Positions 16,485 to 25,298 of a stretch of DNA of 64,000 nt are shown here, piece after piece. The stretch lies in NCBI GenBank assembly GCA_031378345.1, contig JANNDY010000064.1, positions 17,158 through 81,157 of the forward strand. The letters run 5' to 3'. The stretch comes from Emticicia sp031378345. GTDB lineage: Bacteria; Bacteroidota; Bacteroidia; Cytophagales; Spirosomataceae. Under the pieces are notes generated by a model that saw only the letters and a program-made list of their open reading frames with translations, did not search any database and was not told the origin of the DNA. The first letter of the stretch is position 1, and every line of letters begins with the position of its first letter. The position numbers and the translations under genes were made by a program.

Positions 16485-17414
16485 ATGAAATTTTTCAACA
16501 CATTTTTGCTTTTTACGCCATTTTTTGCTGCTGCACAAATAAATAGTCAGGCAATAAACAAATGTCAGGAAACAGATTATAAGTTCTTCCGTCAAGGGCA
16601 ACAAGAACAACAATCTTCCAAAACGTATGATGCAAAGGGCAATCTTTTGATGCAAACTGACGTATTTTCAAGTCAAAATACAGGTAATTATACCAATGAA
16701 TATCTTTATGTTTATGATGCAAAAGGTAATAATATTCAGGTTACAAATAAGCAAAATGGACAAGTAAAAAGCATTACAAAAAAAACGTATAATGTCGCAG
16801 GAATTTTGACAAACGAAACAACAGCGACAGATGAAAAAGCTGCTCCATTGAGTTTGCTTTCTTCTGAAAATGGAGAATTTGTGAAGGTTTTTTATACCCA
16901 AGATGGCAAAACAGAAACAATTCGAGAAAAAAGCACTTTTAATAGTACAGGACAATTATTGACAAAAGAAGTAACAAATCCTTCGGGAAAAGTACTTATG
17001 TCGGATACAAAAACTTATAATTTGCAAGGAAAAATCACACAAGACATACATTTTGACGCTACCGATAAAGTAAATACCAAAACCGACTTTCTTTATGATG
17101 GAAATAACAATTTGCTAAATGATAAAACCTTCCGAAATGAGGAATTATTTGCCGAAACACAAAGCGAATTTGATGCTTCGAGTAAAATTTCTAAGAAAAC
17201 AAGACTAAATGGTAAAGGACAAGTTGATTATTATTTTACTTATGAATATGATGCACAAGGAAATATGAGTAAAGAAAATTATTTTTATAATAACCAAAAA
17301 ATAAGTGTTCGTGCCTTTGATTATGATGCACAAGGAAACAAAATCAAAGAAACATATTTTGACCGTACAGGCAGTATAAATATGTATAAAACTTGGGAAT
17401 TTGCTTGTAAATAA
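16485..17414 (+). CDS. Secreted YD-repeat-like protein
   Basis: A signal peptide (KFFNTFLLFTPFFAAAQIN) precedes about 290 residues made of imperfect 20-25-residue repeats with the core Y-D-A-x-G-N (TYDAKGNLLMQ, VYDAKGNNIQV, YEYDAQGNMSKENYF, FDYDAQGNKIKETYF). This is the beta-strand repeat style of RHS/YD proteins, but the protein is far shorter than RHS toxins and has no toxin tip. It ends in a short tail with one Cys (EFACK). It is likely an exported beta-rich protein of unknown role. A heptad-like hairpin follows. Confidence 0.68.
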   Translation: MKFFNTFLLFTPFFAAAQINSQAINKCQETDYKFFRQGQQEQQSSKTYDAKGNLLMQTDVFSSQNTGNYTNEYLYVYDAKGNNIQVTNKQNGQVKSITKKTYNVAGILTNETTATDEKAAPLSLLSSENGEFVKVFYTQDGKTETIREKSTFNSTGQLLTKEVTNPSGKVLMSDTKTYNLQGKITQDIHFDATDKVNTKTDFLYDGNNNLLNDKTFRNEELFAETQSEFDASSKISKKTRLNGKGQVDYYFTYEYDAQGNMSKENYFYNNQKISVRAFDYDAQGNKIKETYFDRTGSINMYKTWEFACK

Positions 17415-17429
17415 GCGGTTTTTATGAGA

Positions 17430-17495
17430 GCCACAAAGACTCAAAGGCACCATGTCTTTAATCAAAAATATTAGTGTATTGGAGTCTTTGTGTCT
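17430..17495. repeat. Inverted repeat CACAAAGACTC / GAGTCTTTGTG
   Basis: CACAAAGACTC (17432-17442) and GAGTCTTTGTG (17482-17492) are 11-bp perfect complements 39 bp apart. They sit between the YD-repeat gene and nadA and may act as a processed hairpin or a weak terminator. Confidence 0.6.
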
Positions 17496-17530
17496 ACATT
17501 TCACTTAATTTTTAAATTAATTTGTTGAAA

Positions 17531-18490
17531 ATGAATGCTGAAAAAATTGATTACGTTGCCGAAATTGCTCGGTTGAAAAAAGAAAAAAATGCAGTTGTTT
17601 TGGTGCATTATTACCAAGTTGCCGAAATTCAAGACATTGCCGATTATATTGGTGATAGCTTGGGACTTTCGCAACAAGCCGCCAAAACTGATGCCGAAAT
17701 AATCGTTTTCGCAGGCGTGCGTTTCATGGCGGAAACTGCCAAAATTCTTTCGCCTACAAAGAAAGTTTTGTTACCCGATATTAATGCTGGTTGTTCGCTC
17801 GAAGAATCTGCTCCTTATGAAGAATTCAAAGCTTTCAAAGCACAGCACCCCGACCATGTTGTTATTTCGTATGTCAATTGCTCTGCCGAACTAAAAACTT
17901 TGACAGACGTAGTTTGTACGAGTAGCAATGCCGTAAGAATCGTAGAAAGTTTTTCGAAAGAACAAAAAATCATTTTTGCTCCTGATAAAAATTTGGGGGG
18001 ATATATTAATAGAGTAACAGGCAGGAACATGGTCTTGTGGGACGGTGCTTGCATGGTGCATGAAACATTTTCAGGAAGAATGATTCAAAATATGAAGGCA
18101 AAATACCCAGCTGCCGAAGTCGTTGCTCACCCCGAAAGCGAAGAATCTGTTTTGAAACATGCAGATTATATTGGTTCGACCACTGGGCTTTTGAAGCACG
18201 TCATTAATAGTAAAGGAAAAGAATTTATTGTAGCAACCGAGTCAGGAATTTTGCACCAAATGCGAAAATCTGCTCCAGATAAGAAGTTTCATATTGCTCC
18301 AACTTCAAAAAATGGACATGCGTGTAAGGCTTGTTCCGATTGCCCGCACATGAAGTTGAACACCATGGAAAAACTTTATTTGTGTTTGCGTGATGAAACT
18401 CCAGAAATAATTCTTCCAGCACAAATGCTCGCCGATGCTCGCAAACCCATCGAAAGGATGTTGGAGCTTTCTGCACAGTTTGGTTTGTAA
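17531..18490 (+). CDS. nadA: Quinolinate synthase NadA
   Basis: NadA condenses iminoaspartate with dihydroxyacetone phosphate to quinolinate, using a [4Fe-4S] cluster, in de novo NAD synthesis. The ATG at 17531 gives 319 residues; a TTG three codons upstream is also in frame. Family blocks are VLVHYYQVAEIQDIADYIGD, VFAGVRFMAETAKILSP, LLPDINAGCSLEES and VVISYVNCSAELKTLTDVVC. CDCPHMKLNT-type cysteines occur near the C-terminus (CKACSDCPHMKLNTMEKLYLC). nadB and nadC are not adjacent; nadD is about 40 kb away. Confidence 0.96.
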   Translation: MNAEKIDYVAEIARLKKEKNAVVLVHYYQVAEIQDIADYIGDSLGLSQQAAKTDAEIIVFAGVRFMAETAKILSPTKKVLLPDINAGCSLEESAPYEEFKAFKAQHPDHVVISYVNCSAELKTLTDVVCTSSNAVRIVESFSKEQKIIFAPDKNLGGYINRVTGRNMVLWDGACMVHETFSGRMIQNMKAKYPAAEVVAHPESEESVLKHADYIGSTTGLLKHVINSKGKEFIVATESGILHQMRKSAPDKKFHIAPTSKNGHACKACSDCPHMKLNTMEKLYLCLRDETPEIILPAQMLADARKPIERMLELSAQFGL

Positions 18491-18495
18491 GTATT

Positions 18496-18561
18496 TGATT
18501 ATCAGTAATTTATCACAACGGCGAAGCGTTCGTCAATCGTCATTCGAATAATTCGTCATTC
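18496..18561. repeat. TGATTATCA and ACGAATG-family heptads after nadA
   Basis: TGATTATCA (18496-18504) is followed by the complementary heptad series CGTCAATCGTCATTCGAATAATTCGTCATTC (about 18531-18561). This is the third locus with the same pairing. Confidence 0.7.
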
Positions 18562-18576
18562 TTACTTAATTGATAA

Positions 18577-19032
18577 TTGAAAACCTACCCACTCTACTCA
18601 CACGAATATTTCATGGCGAAAGCCCTTGATTTGGCAATTCAAGCTGGCGAAGCAGGAGAAATTCCTGTGGGAGCTATTATTGTGGCAGGCGGAAGTAAAA
18701 TTATTGGTAAAGGAAATAATCAAACCGAACAACTTAATGATGTAACAGCTCATGCCGAAATTATTGCCATTACTGCCGCATCTCAGTTTTTAGGAGCAAA
18801 ATACTTAAAAGAATGTACACTTTATGTAACCCTCGAACCCTGTGTAATGTGTGCAGGAGCATTACATTGGTCGCAAATTGAGCGAATTGTCTTTGGAGCT
18901 TCAGATTCAAAAAGAGGGTTTAGTCGAGTAAGTCCAAATATCCTTCACCCAAAAACTGAAATCGTAAATGGTATTTTAGAAACTGACTGCGAAATGGTTT
19001 TAAAGAATTTTTTCAAAGCTTTGCGAACATAA
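18577..19032 (+). CDS. tadA: tRNA adenosine(34) deaminase TadA-like
   Basis: This zinc-dependent deaminase converts A34 to inosine in tRNA-Arg(ACG) and related anticodons. The 151-residue protein carries the zinc motif VTAHAEIIAI (His-Ala-Glu) and LEPCVMCAGALHWS (PCxxC). The start is likely TTG at 18577, because the conserved YFMAKALDLA helix would be cut by the next ATG at 18613. Spacing and length match TadA. A general nucleoside deaminase is the alternative, though the MCAGALHWSQIERIVFGA block favours TadA. Confidence 0.85.
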   Translation: MKTYPLYSHEYFMAKALDLAIQAGEAGEIPVGAIIVAGGSKIIGKGNNQTEQLNDVTAHAEIIAITAASQFLGAKYLKECTLYVTLEPCVMCAGALHWSQIERIVFGASDSKRGFSRVSPNILHPKTEIVNGILETDCEMVLKNFFKALRT

Positions 19033-19118
19033 AAAAAATACTTGGTGTTAATGAATTATGAATGTTTTCACAAGAATTCATTTACCATTTAACATTTATC
19101 ATTAATCATTATTTAAAA

Positions 19119-19745
19119 ATGGCATATACACTCGATCCCCTCCCTTATGCAAGTGACGCTTTAGAGCCTCATTTCGACAAGGCAACCATGGAAATTCACC
19201 ATGACCGTCATCACCAAGCTTATGTAACCAACCTCAACAATGCCATCGCAGGTACTGAAATGGAAGGTTTGGCTTTAAAAGATTTATTGGCAAACATCGG
19301 TAAATATCCAGCACCTGTTCGCAACAACGGCGGTGGACATTTCAACCATGATTTGTTTTGGAATATTCTTTCGCCAAATGGTGGTGGAGAGCCTTCAAGC
19401 ACACTTGGTGCAGCAATTGACGAAACGTGGGGTTCGCTTGCGACCTTTAAAGATGAGTTCAAAAAAGCAGCAATTGGTCGTTTTGGTTCGGGCTGGGCAT
19501 GGCTATGTGTAGATGCTGATGAAAAATTATTCATTACTTCAACGCCAAATCAAGACAATCCTTTGATGGATGTTGCCGATAAAAAAGGTATTCCTGTTTT
19601 AGGTTTAGATGTTTGGGAACATGCTTATTACTTAAAATTCCAAAACAAACGCCCCGATTATATAGATTCTTTCTGGAATATTGTTGATTGGGACGCTGTT
19701 CAAAAACGCTATTCAAATGCTAAAAGAGCAATTCCAAATGCATAA
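19119..19745 (+). CDS. Fe/Mn superoxide dismutase
   Basis: The enzyme disproportionates superoxide to oxygen and hydrogen peroxide in the cytoplasm. The ATG at 19119 gives 208 residues beginning AYTLDPLPYASDALEPHFD, the standard SOD start; an upstream in-frame start only adds low-complexity sequence. The four metal ligands are placed in HHDRHHQAYV, NHDLFW, and DVWEHAYYLKF. The metal preference (Fe or Mn) cannot be set from the motif alone. A strong terminator follows, so the gene is monocistronic. Confidence 0.95.
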   Translation: MAYTLDPLPYASDALEPHFDKATMEIHHDRHHQAYVTNLNNAIAGTEMEGLALKDLLANIGKYPAPVRNNGGGHFNHDLFWNILSPNGGGEPSSTLGAAIDETWGSLATFKDEFKKAAIGRFGSGWAWLCVDADEKLFITSTPNQDNPLMDVADKKGIPVLGLDVWEHAYYLKFQNKRPDYIDSFWNIVDWDAVQKRYSNAKRAIPNA

Positions 19746-19767
19746 TTATTAAGGTTTTTTTTAAGTC

Positions 19768-19803
19768 AAAAGGGGTGATTTTTCAGAAAATCACCCCTTT
19801 TGT
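19768..19803 (+). terminator. Rho-independent terminator after sod
   Basis: A 14-bp stem (AAAGGGGTGATTTT at 19769-19782 with AAAATCACCCCTTT from 19787) has a 4-nt loop and a T-rich tail. It is flanked by A-runs as well, so it may also act in reverse. Confidence 0.9.
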
Positions 19804-19919
19804 TTTCTTGAAAAAAAACAAAACTACAAACATTTAATATTAGGTAAAAGAAGAATTAGTAAACAAAATTTTTCGTAAAAAAGCATCTCTATTTTACCAA
19901 AAAATAAATAAATGAATTA

Positions 19920-19954
19920 TTTGTATTCGGTTTCAAGCTAAAAACCTAAATTTG
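19920..19954 (+). promoter_or_regulatory. Promoter of the polysaccharide export operon
   Basis: TTTG at 19920-19923 is followed after 23 bp by TAAATTTG at 19947-19954, the Bacteroidota -33/-7 pattern. The start codon of the SLBB gene is about 38 bp further on. Confidence 0.5.
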
Positions 19955-19992
19955 TACTTGATTTTTGCTTTTAATCTACCAATCACTACAAA

Positions 19993-22347
19993 ATGTTTCT
20001 TGATAAAAACACGATTACTTTGATAAAAAGATTTTCTTTTATTTGTATTATTTTCCTCTTAGAAATAGGCACTACGTTTGCACAAAGTGTTGATGAATTG
20101 TCGGATGAACAAATCCAGCAGTTTATGAAGCAAGCCGAAGAAAGCGGCATGACCGAAGAACAGCTAATGGTAGCAGCTGCTGCTAAAGGTTTTACTTCAA
20201 GCGATATTTCGAAGTTTAAGGAAAGAATGATTCGTCTTCAAGCCGACAAAAAAGGGTCAGTCAAAACAACTACAAATGACACTGATCGAAAATACAACGA
20301 CTCTACTTTCGTAAAAGACAAAGATAAAAAGCTACCAGAAAAAATAGATAGTGCCGCTATCAGGAGAGAAAAATATTATGGTTTGAGTTTATTTAATAAC
20401 AAGAAAATAACTTTCGAACCCAATTTAAAAATTCCAACGCCAAAAGGCTATATTTTAGGCACTGATGATGAAATTCTCATCTCAATCACGGGTTTTGCTT
20501 CACAAAACTATAAGTCGAAAGTCTCGCCAGAAGGAACAATTCAAGTTGATATTCTTAGTCCGATTTTTGTCAGTGGCTTGACCATCGAACAAGCACGTGA
20601 ACGCATAATCAATCGCCTAAAAAGTCGTTTTGCAGGTCTAAACAATACTGGTGGTGGACTTTATGTGGATATTACTTTAGGAAATATACGTAGCATTTCA
20701 GTAACTGTTATAGGTGAAGCCGTTCAACCAGGTACTTTTACTGTACCTTCTTTAGCAACAGTTTTTAATGTTTTGTATGCTTCTGGTGGTCCTTCCGAAA
20801 TTGGCTCATTGCGAAATATTGAAGTTTTCCGCAACGGAAAAATTATTCGAGTTTTAGATGTTTATGATTTTTTGCTACATGGTGACCAAAAAGACAATAT
20901 TTTACTCCAAGACCAAGACATCATTCACATTCCTTATGTGGAAACTCGTGTTGATTTGAAAGGAGAAATTCGTAATCCAAAGATTTTTGAAATAAAAAAA
21001 GGCGAAAACCTTAAAGATGTGTTGGCTTTTGCTGGAGGTTTTAAAGAATTAGCCTATACAAAATCAATTTCATTGGAACGAACAACAGCAACTGAAAAAA
21101 GAATCGTAACTATTGACCAAAATGAAATTGCTGCTTTCGCCCCACAAAAAGGCGATATATATACAATTGGAAAATTATTAAATCGCTTTGAAAATATTGT
21201 AACTGTCAAAGGTGCAGTTTACCGAGAAGGCAATTACGAATTAGAAAAAGATATGACTGTCAAGCAATTGATTGCTCGTGCAGAAGGGCTAAAACAAGAT
21301 GCTTTCAAGAATAGGGTTTTATTAAAGCGAGAAAGAGAAAACCTTGAGCCTGAAATTTTAGCTTTAGATTTGAATAAAATTTTGAAAGGAGAATCAGAAG
21401 ATATTCGTTTAAAATTAAAAGATACTTTATTCATAAAAGCCTATAAAGATTTAAGAGAAAAACTAACTGTAACTATTGACGGAGCTGTAAATAAAGTTGG
21501 TATTTATGAATATGCAGCCAACATGACAGTGGCAGATGTGATCGCAATGGCTGGTGGCTTTGCTGATGGAGCGAGTGCCTCTAAAATTGAAATCGCCCGC
21601 AGAATAAAAGGAGATACTTTTTTGCTACCAAAAGAGCAATCTATCAGAATAGAATTTATTGATATTGATAGAAACTTGCAATTAAGTGCTGAGAACAAAA
21701 AAATTCTTTTAAATCCTTTTGATAAAATTTATGTGAGAAGATTGCCTCGCTATGAAGAGCAAAAAACAGTTTCCATCACTGGCGAGATATTTTATCCCGG
21801 ACCTTATGCTTTGCGAGATAAAACAGAAAAAATCTCAGATTTAATTACAAAAGCAGGTGGTACACGAAGTGAGGCGGACTTGGGAAGTGCAAAATTTATA
21901 AGAGCCGGAAAGGTACTTGGTGTTGATTTGTTAAAAATCATGGAAAACAGCAATGATATAAATAATTTAGTGCTTAATAGTGGAGATGCTTTAGATATTC
22001 CACGAAAAAAAGAAACCGTAACTATTAGTGGTCAGGTTTATAGCCCCATTACTGTTCCTTTTGTACCTAATTTGAAATTGAAAGATTATATTAATTTAGC
22101 AGGAGGAACAACCGACAGTGCTTTTATAAAGAAAACGTATGTAAAATATGGCAATGGTCGCCTTGACCGAACAAGAAGTTTTTTGGGAATAAAAGCTTAC
22201 CCTAAAATAGAAAATGGTTCTGAGATATTTGTCCCTGTAAGAAGAAAAACAAAAGCATCTCCTGCCGAAAAAATAGCAGTAAGTTCGGCGTTAGTTTCAA
22301 TTGTAACTATAGTAGTTACGGTATTGAATTCTTTTAAAGCAAATTAA
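19993..22347 (+). CDS. SLBB-domain polysaccharide export protein (Wza/GumB-like)
   Basis: The 784-residue protein has a signal peptide (to TTFAQS) and a helical stretch (LSDEQIQQFMKQAEESGM) common in Bacteroidota homologues. A Poly_export domain follows (YILGTDDEILISITGFA; VSPEGTIQVDILSPIFVSG) and then several SLBB beta-grasp units (VTVIGEAVQPGTFTVP; VKGAVYREGNYELEKD; VTIDGAVNKVGIYEYA; VSITGEIFYPGPYALR). A C-terminal membrane segment (VSSALVSIVTIVVTVL) is present. Such proteins form the outer-membrane or periplasmic channel for capsular or exopolysaccharide. The next gene, a Wzz-type protein, starts 2 bp after the stop. Confidence 0.9.
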   Translation: MFLDKNTITLIKRFSFICIIFLLEIGTTFAQSVDELSDEQIQQFMKQAEESGMTEEQLMVAAAAKGFTSSDISKFKERMIRLQADKKGSVKTTTNDTDRKYNDSTFVKDKDKKLPEKIDSAAIRREKYYGLSLFNNKKITFEPNLKIPTPKGYILGTDDEILISITGFASQNYKSKVSPEGTIQVDILSPIFVSGLTIEQARERIINRLKSRFAGLNNTGGGLYVDITLGNIRSISVTVIGEAVQPGTFTVPSLATVFNVLYASGGPSEIGSLRNIEVFRNGKIIRVLDVYDFLLHGDQKDNILLQDQDIIHIPYVETRVDLKGEIRNPKIFEIKKGENLKDVLAFAGGFKELAYTKSISLERTTATEKRIVTIDQNEIAAFAPQKGDIYTIGKLLNRFENIVTVKGAVYREGNYELEKDMTVKQLIARAEGLKQDAFKNRVLLKRERENLEPEILALDLNKILKGESEDIRLKLKDTLFIKAYKDLREKLTVTIDGAVNKVGIYEYAANMTVADVIAMAGGFADGASASKIEIARRIKGDTFLLPKEQSIRIEFIDIDRNLQLSAENKKILLNPFDKIYVRRLPRYEEQKTVSITGEIFYPGPYALRDKTEKISDLITKAGGTRSEADLGSAKFIRAGKVLGVDLLKIMENSNDINNLVLNSGDALDIPRKKETVTISGQVYSPITVPFVPNLKLKDYINLAGGTTDSAFIKKTYVKYGNGRLDRTRSFLGIKAYPKIENGSEIFVPVRRKTKASPAEKIAVSSALVSIVTIVVTVLNSFKAN

Positions 22348-22349
22348 AT

Positions 22350-23390
22350 ATGGAAGAAGAAAAAGATATTATTAGCATAGATTTTGGAGCATTTTTCAAA
22401 ATTATTTGGAAAGAGAAGATTTGGGTCATTTTGATTACTTTGCTGTTTACCTGTGCGGGCGTTATCTATGCTTTTACAGCACGAGAAGAGTTTGAAACTA
22501 AAGGCACAATACTTCCAGAATTTCAATCTAAAACAGGAGGATTAAGTCAATTTGCGGGACTTGCAAGTTTAGCGGGTGTAGATTTATCAAACGTATCAGG
22601 TGGATTAGGCGGTGTCGAAGCTGTTAGACCAGACCTATATCCTACAATAATTGAAAGCACTCCATTTTTTATTGAGCTTTTTAAATTGAAAGTAAAAACA
22701 AAAAAAGGAGAAAATTTAATTTTTAGTCAATTTTATGATAAATATATATTAGATGATGATATTGATGAAGAATATAAAAAACTTAAGTACCCAACAAGTA
22801 ATAGTTATATTACTATAAATTATCAAACTGAAAAAAATCTAAAAGATTTAAGAAAAAGAGTTACAGCGTCTATTGATAAAAAAACTGGGGTCATGACAAT
22901 TAATACAAAAATGCCAGACCCAATTGTTGCGGCATTAGTAACAGATTTTGGTATGGAGTATGTCAAAAACTATGTAACTACTTACCGAACTGAAAAATTA
23001 AAGAGGGATTTAGATTTTCTTGCCGAAAGATTAGATGCCGCCAAAGGCAAGTATTATAATAATCAAGCTAAGAAAGCCCAGTACAGCGACCAAAATCAAC
23101 TTTCAATGATGAAATTGCAGTCGGCAGATTTACAAAGAGAAAGAATAGAATCAGAATATAAAATTTCATCAACTTTTTATAATACTTTATTACAAAAATA
23201 CGAAGAAGCTAAGTTGAAAATTCAACAAGAAACCCCTGTTTTGAAAATTTTAGAGCCACCTGTTGTGCCAAACAAAAAAAGTGAACCTAAAAAAGCAATT
23301 ATTGCTATTATCAGTGCTTTTCTGGGGGGAATGATTGGCGTTTTGATGGCTTTAATTAGAAAGAAAAATTATAGACAAGTTTTAAAATAA
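22350..23390 (+). CDS. Wzz-type polysaccharide chain-length determinant protein
   Basis: A 346-residue inner-membrane protein with membrane segments at both ends (WVILITLLFTCAGVIYAF near residue 32 and AIIAIISAFLGGMIGVLMAL near residue 315) and a large periplasmic helical loop between. The PxxP-like LKILEPPVVPNKKSEPKKA precedes the last segment, as in Wzz/Wzc proteins. There is no C-terminal tyrosine kinase domain. It controls chain length and works with the adjacent SLBB export protein. It is separated from rfbA by 52 bp, in the same direction. Confidence 0.88.
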   Translation: MEEEKDIISIDFGAFFKIIWKEKIWVILITLLFTCAGVIYAFTAREEFETKGTILPEFQSKTGGLSQFAGLASLAGVDLSNVSGGLGGVEAVRPDLYPTIIESTPFFIELFKLKVKTKKGENLIFSQFYDKYILDDDIDEEYKKLKYPTSNSYITINYQTEKNLKDLRKRVTASIDKKTGVMTINTKMPDPIVAALVTDFGMEYVKNYVTTYRTEKLKRDLDFLAERLDAAKGKYYNNQAKKAQYSDQNQLSMMKLQSADLQRERIESEYKISSTFYNTLLQKYEEAKLKIQQETPVLKILEPPVVPNKKSEPKKAIIAIISAFLGGMIGVLMALIRKKNYRQVLK

Positions 23391-23442
23391 AATTTCTGTT
23401 GTTCTCGGCTTCGCTCGGACTACAATTGATAACAAATTTAGC

Positions 23443-24306
23443 ATGAAAGGAATAATATTAGCGGGAGGTTCTGGAACTCGTTTACACCCACTTACTTTGG
23501 CGGTTAGCAAGCAGTTGATGCCTGTCTATGACAAACCAATGATTTATTATCCACTGTCAATATTGATGTTGGCAGGTATTAATGAGGTATTAATTATTTC
23601 GACACCACATGATTTGCCCCATTTCCAAAAACTTTTGGGAGATGGTAGCCGAATTGGCTGCAAATTTTCTTATGCCGAACAACCAAGCCCCGATGGTTTG
23701 GCTCAAGCATTTATTATTGGTGCAGATTTTATAGGAAATGACAGCGTAGCATTAGTTTTAGGAGATAATATTTTTTATGGCAGTGGTTTGAGTAAATTAT
23801 TACAAAATAGTACAAATCCAGCTGGTGGAGTAGTATTTGCCTATCAAGTAAATGACCCTGAGCGATATGGCGTTGTAGAATTTGACGAAAACAGAAAAGC
23901 TATTTCAATAGAAGAAAAACCAGAAAACCCAAAGTCAAACTATGCTGTGCCGGGCTTATATTTTTATGACAATAGTGTAGTTGAAATAGCAAAAAACATC
24001 AAACCCTCGCCACGAGGAGAACTTGAAATAACAGATATTAATAGAGTTTATCTTGAAAATGGCAACCTGAGCGTAGGAATCATGAATAGAGGAACTGCGT
24101 GGCTTGATACTGGCACTTTCCAATCATTAATGCAAGCAGGGCAGTTTGTTCAAGTAATAGAAGACAGGCAAGGTTTGAAAGTAGGTTGCATTGAAGAAGT
24201 AGCCTATCGTATGGGTTTTATTGATGCCGAACAGTTAAAAGAAATTGCCAAACCCCTTGTCAAAAGTGGTTATGGAGCATATTTGCTGAATATTATTAAA
24301 TCTTAA
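23443..24306 (+). CDS. rfbA: Glucose-1-phosphate thymidylyltransferase RfbA
   Basis: RfbA makes dTDP-glucose from glucose 1-phosphate and dTTP, the first step to dTDP-rhamnose. The 287 residues start MKGIILAGGSGTRLHPLT (nucleotide loop), then QLMPVYDKPMIYYPLS, EQPSPDGLAQAFIIG, VALVLGDNIFYG and NYAVPGLYFYD, all diagnostic. rfbB, rfbC and rfbD are not in the window. The gene closes the export operon and is followed by a strong terminator. Confidence 0.95.
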   Translation: MKGIILAGGSGTRLHPLTLAVSKQLMPVYDKPMIYYPLSILMLAGINEVLIISTPHDLPHFQKLLGDGSRIGCKFSYAEQPSPDGLAQAFIIGADFIGNDSVALVLGDNIFYGSGLSKLLQNSTNPAGGVVFAYQVNDPERYGVVEFDENRKAISIEEKPENPKSNYAVPGLYFYDNSVVEIAKNIKPSPRGELEITDINRVYLENGNLSVGIMNRGTAWLDTGTFQSLMQAGQFVQVIEDRQGLKVGCIEEVAYRMGFIDAEQLKEIAKPLVKSGYGAYLLNIIKS

Positions 24307-24330
24307 CAAAAGTATATTTCCGTATAATAT

Positions 24331-24373
24331 AATCTCACAAATCATTTTTAATGATTTGTGAGATTATTTTTTT
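24331..24373 (+). terminator. Rho-independent terminator after rfbA
   Basis: AATCTCACAAATCAT and ATGATTTGTGAGATT (perfect 15-bp stem, short AT-rich loop) are followed by a T-run at 24366-24373. Confidence 0.9.
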
Positions 24374-24397
24374 TATATTTGACCAAACAAATTATCT

Positions 24398-25285
24398 ATG
24401 CCCCATTCTCTCGAAAACATAAAAACACTCTTACAATCACAGGGTTATATGGCTGACCAATACGTGTCGATGTCAGTGTTTTTAGCAATGAAATTAAATA
24501 AGGCTTTGCTCATTGAAGGTCCTGCGGGCGTAGGAAAAACTGAAATAGCCAAAGTAATGGCAAAGGCTTTGGACACAAACCTCATTCGCCTACAATGCTA
24601 CGAAGGGCTTGATGCCAGCCATGCCATTTACGAATGGAATTATCAGCAACAATTGCTTTTTCTGAAAATGACAGAAAACACAAATGCTAAAATAGAAGAC
24701 TTAGAGAAAAACATATTTAATGACAAATTTTTACTAAAAAGACCTCTTTTACAAGCAATTTCACAAGAAAAGCCCCCAGTTTTGCTCATTGACGAAATGG
24801 ATAGAGCTGACGAAGAATTTGAAAGTTTTCTGCTCGAGATTCTTTCTGATTGGCAAATTACGATTCCCGAAATTGGCACGATTCAAGCAAAATCTATTCC
24901 ACACGTAATCATAACGGGCAATCGCACTCGTGAGCTTTCGGAAGCACTTCGCCGTCGTTGTTTATACCTTTGGATAGATTATCCTGAGTTTGACAAAGAA
25001 TTGGAGATTGTCAAACAAAAAGTCCCTCAAATTGATGCCCAATTAGCCGAACAGGTTACAAGTTTTATGCAACAACTACGCCTTGAAAAACTCAATAAAG
25101 TTCCGGGTATTGCCGAAACCCTCGATTGGGCAACAGCTCTCGTTGCGATGCACTACGACCATTTGGATAAATCCTTGATAGAAAGCACATTAGGTGTTAT
25201 TCTGAAAGATTGGCAAGACATTCGCAATACCCAATTATCCCTTTCGGAATTGATGGAAAAAGTTGGAATTAAATCAAAATTTTAA
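24398..25285 (+). CDS. coxD: MoxR-family AAA+ ATPase, CoxD-like
   Basis: The 295-residue AAA+ protein has Walker A GPAGVGKT at residues 41-48, Walker B VLLIDEMDRADEE near residue 128, and sensor motifs (VIITGNRTRELSEALRRRC). CYEGLDASHAIYEWNY after Walker A is the CoxD signature. CoxD acts in maturation of the molybdenum-copper site of carbon monoxide dehydrogenase and pairs with the VWA protein CoxE. It opens a cluster of six co-directional genes. A role outside CO oxidation is possible because the large subunit here is form II. Confidence 0.9.
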   Translation: MPHSLENIKTLLQSQGYMADQYVSMSVFLAMKLNKALLIEGPAGVGKTEIAKVMAKALDTNLIRLQCYEGLDASHAIYEWNYQQQLLFLKMTENTNAKIEDLEKNIFNDKFLLKRPLLQAISQEKPPVLLIDEMDRADEEFESFLLEILSDWQITIPEIGTIQAKSIPHVIITGNRTRELSEALRRRCLYLWIDYPEFDKELEIVKQKVPQIDAQLAEQVTSFMQQLRLEKLNKVPGIAETLDWATALVAMHYDHLDKSLIESTLGVILKDWQDIRNTQLSLSELMEKVGIKSKF

Positions 25286-25298
25286 TTTCCAGCAGAAA

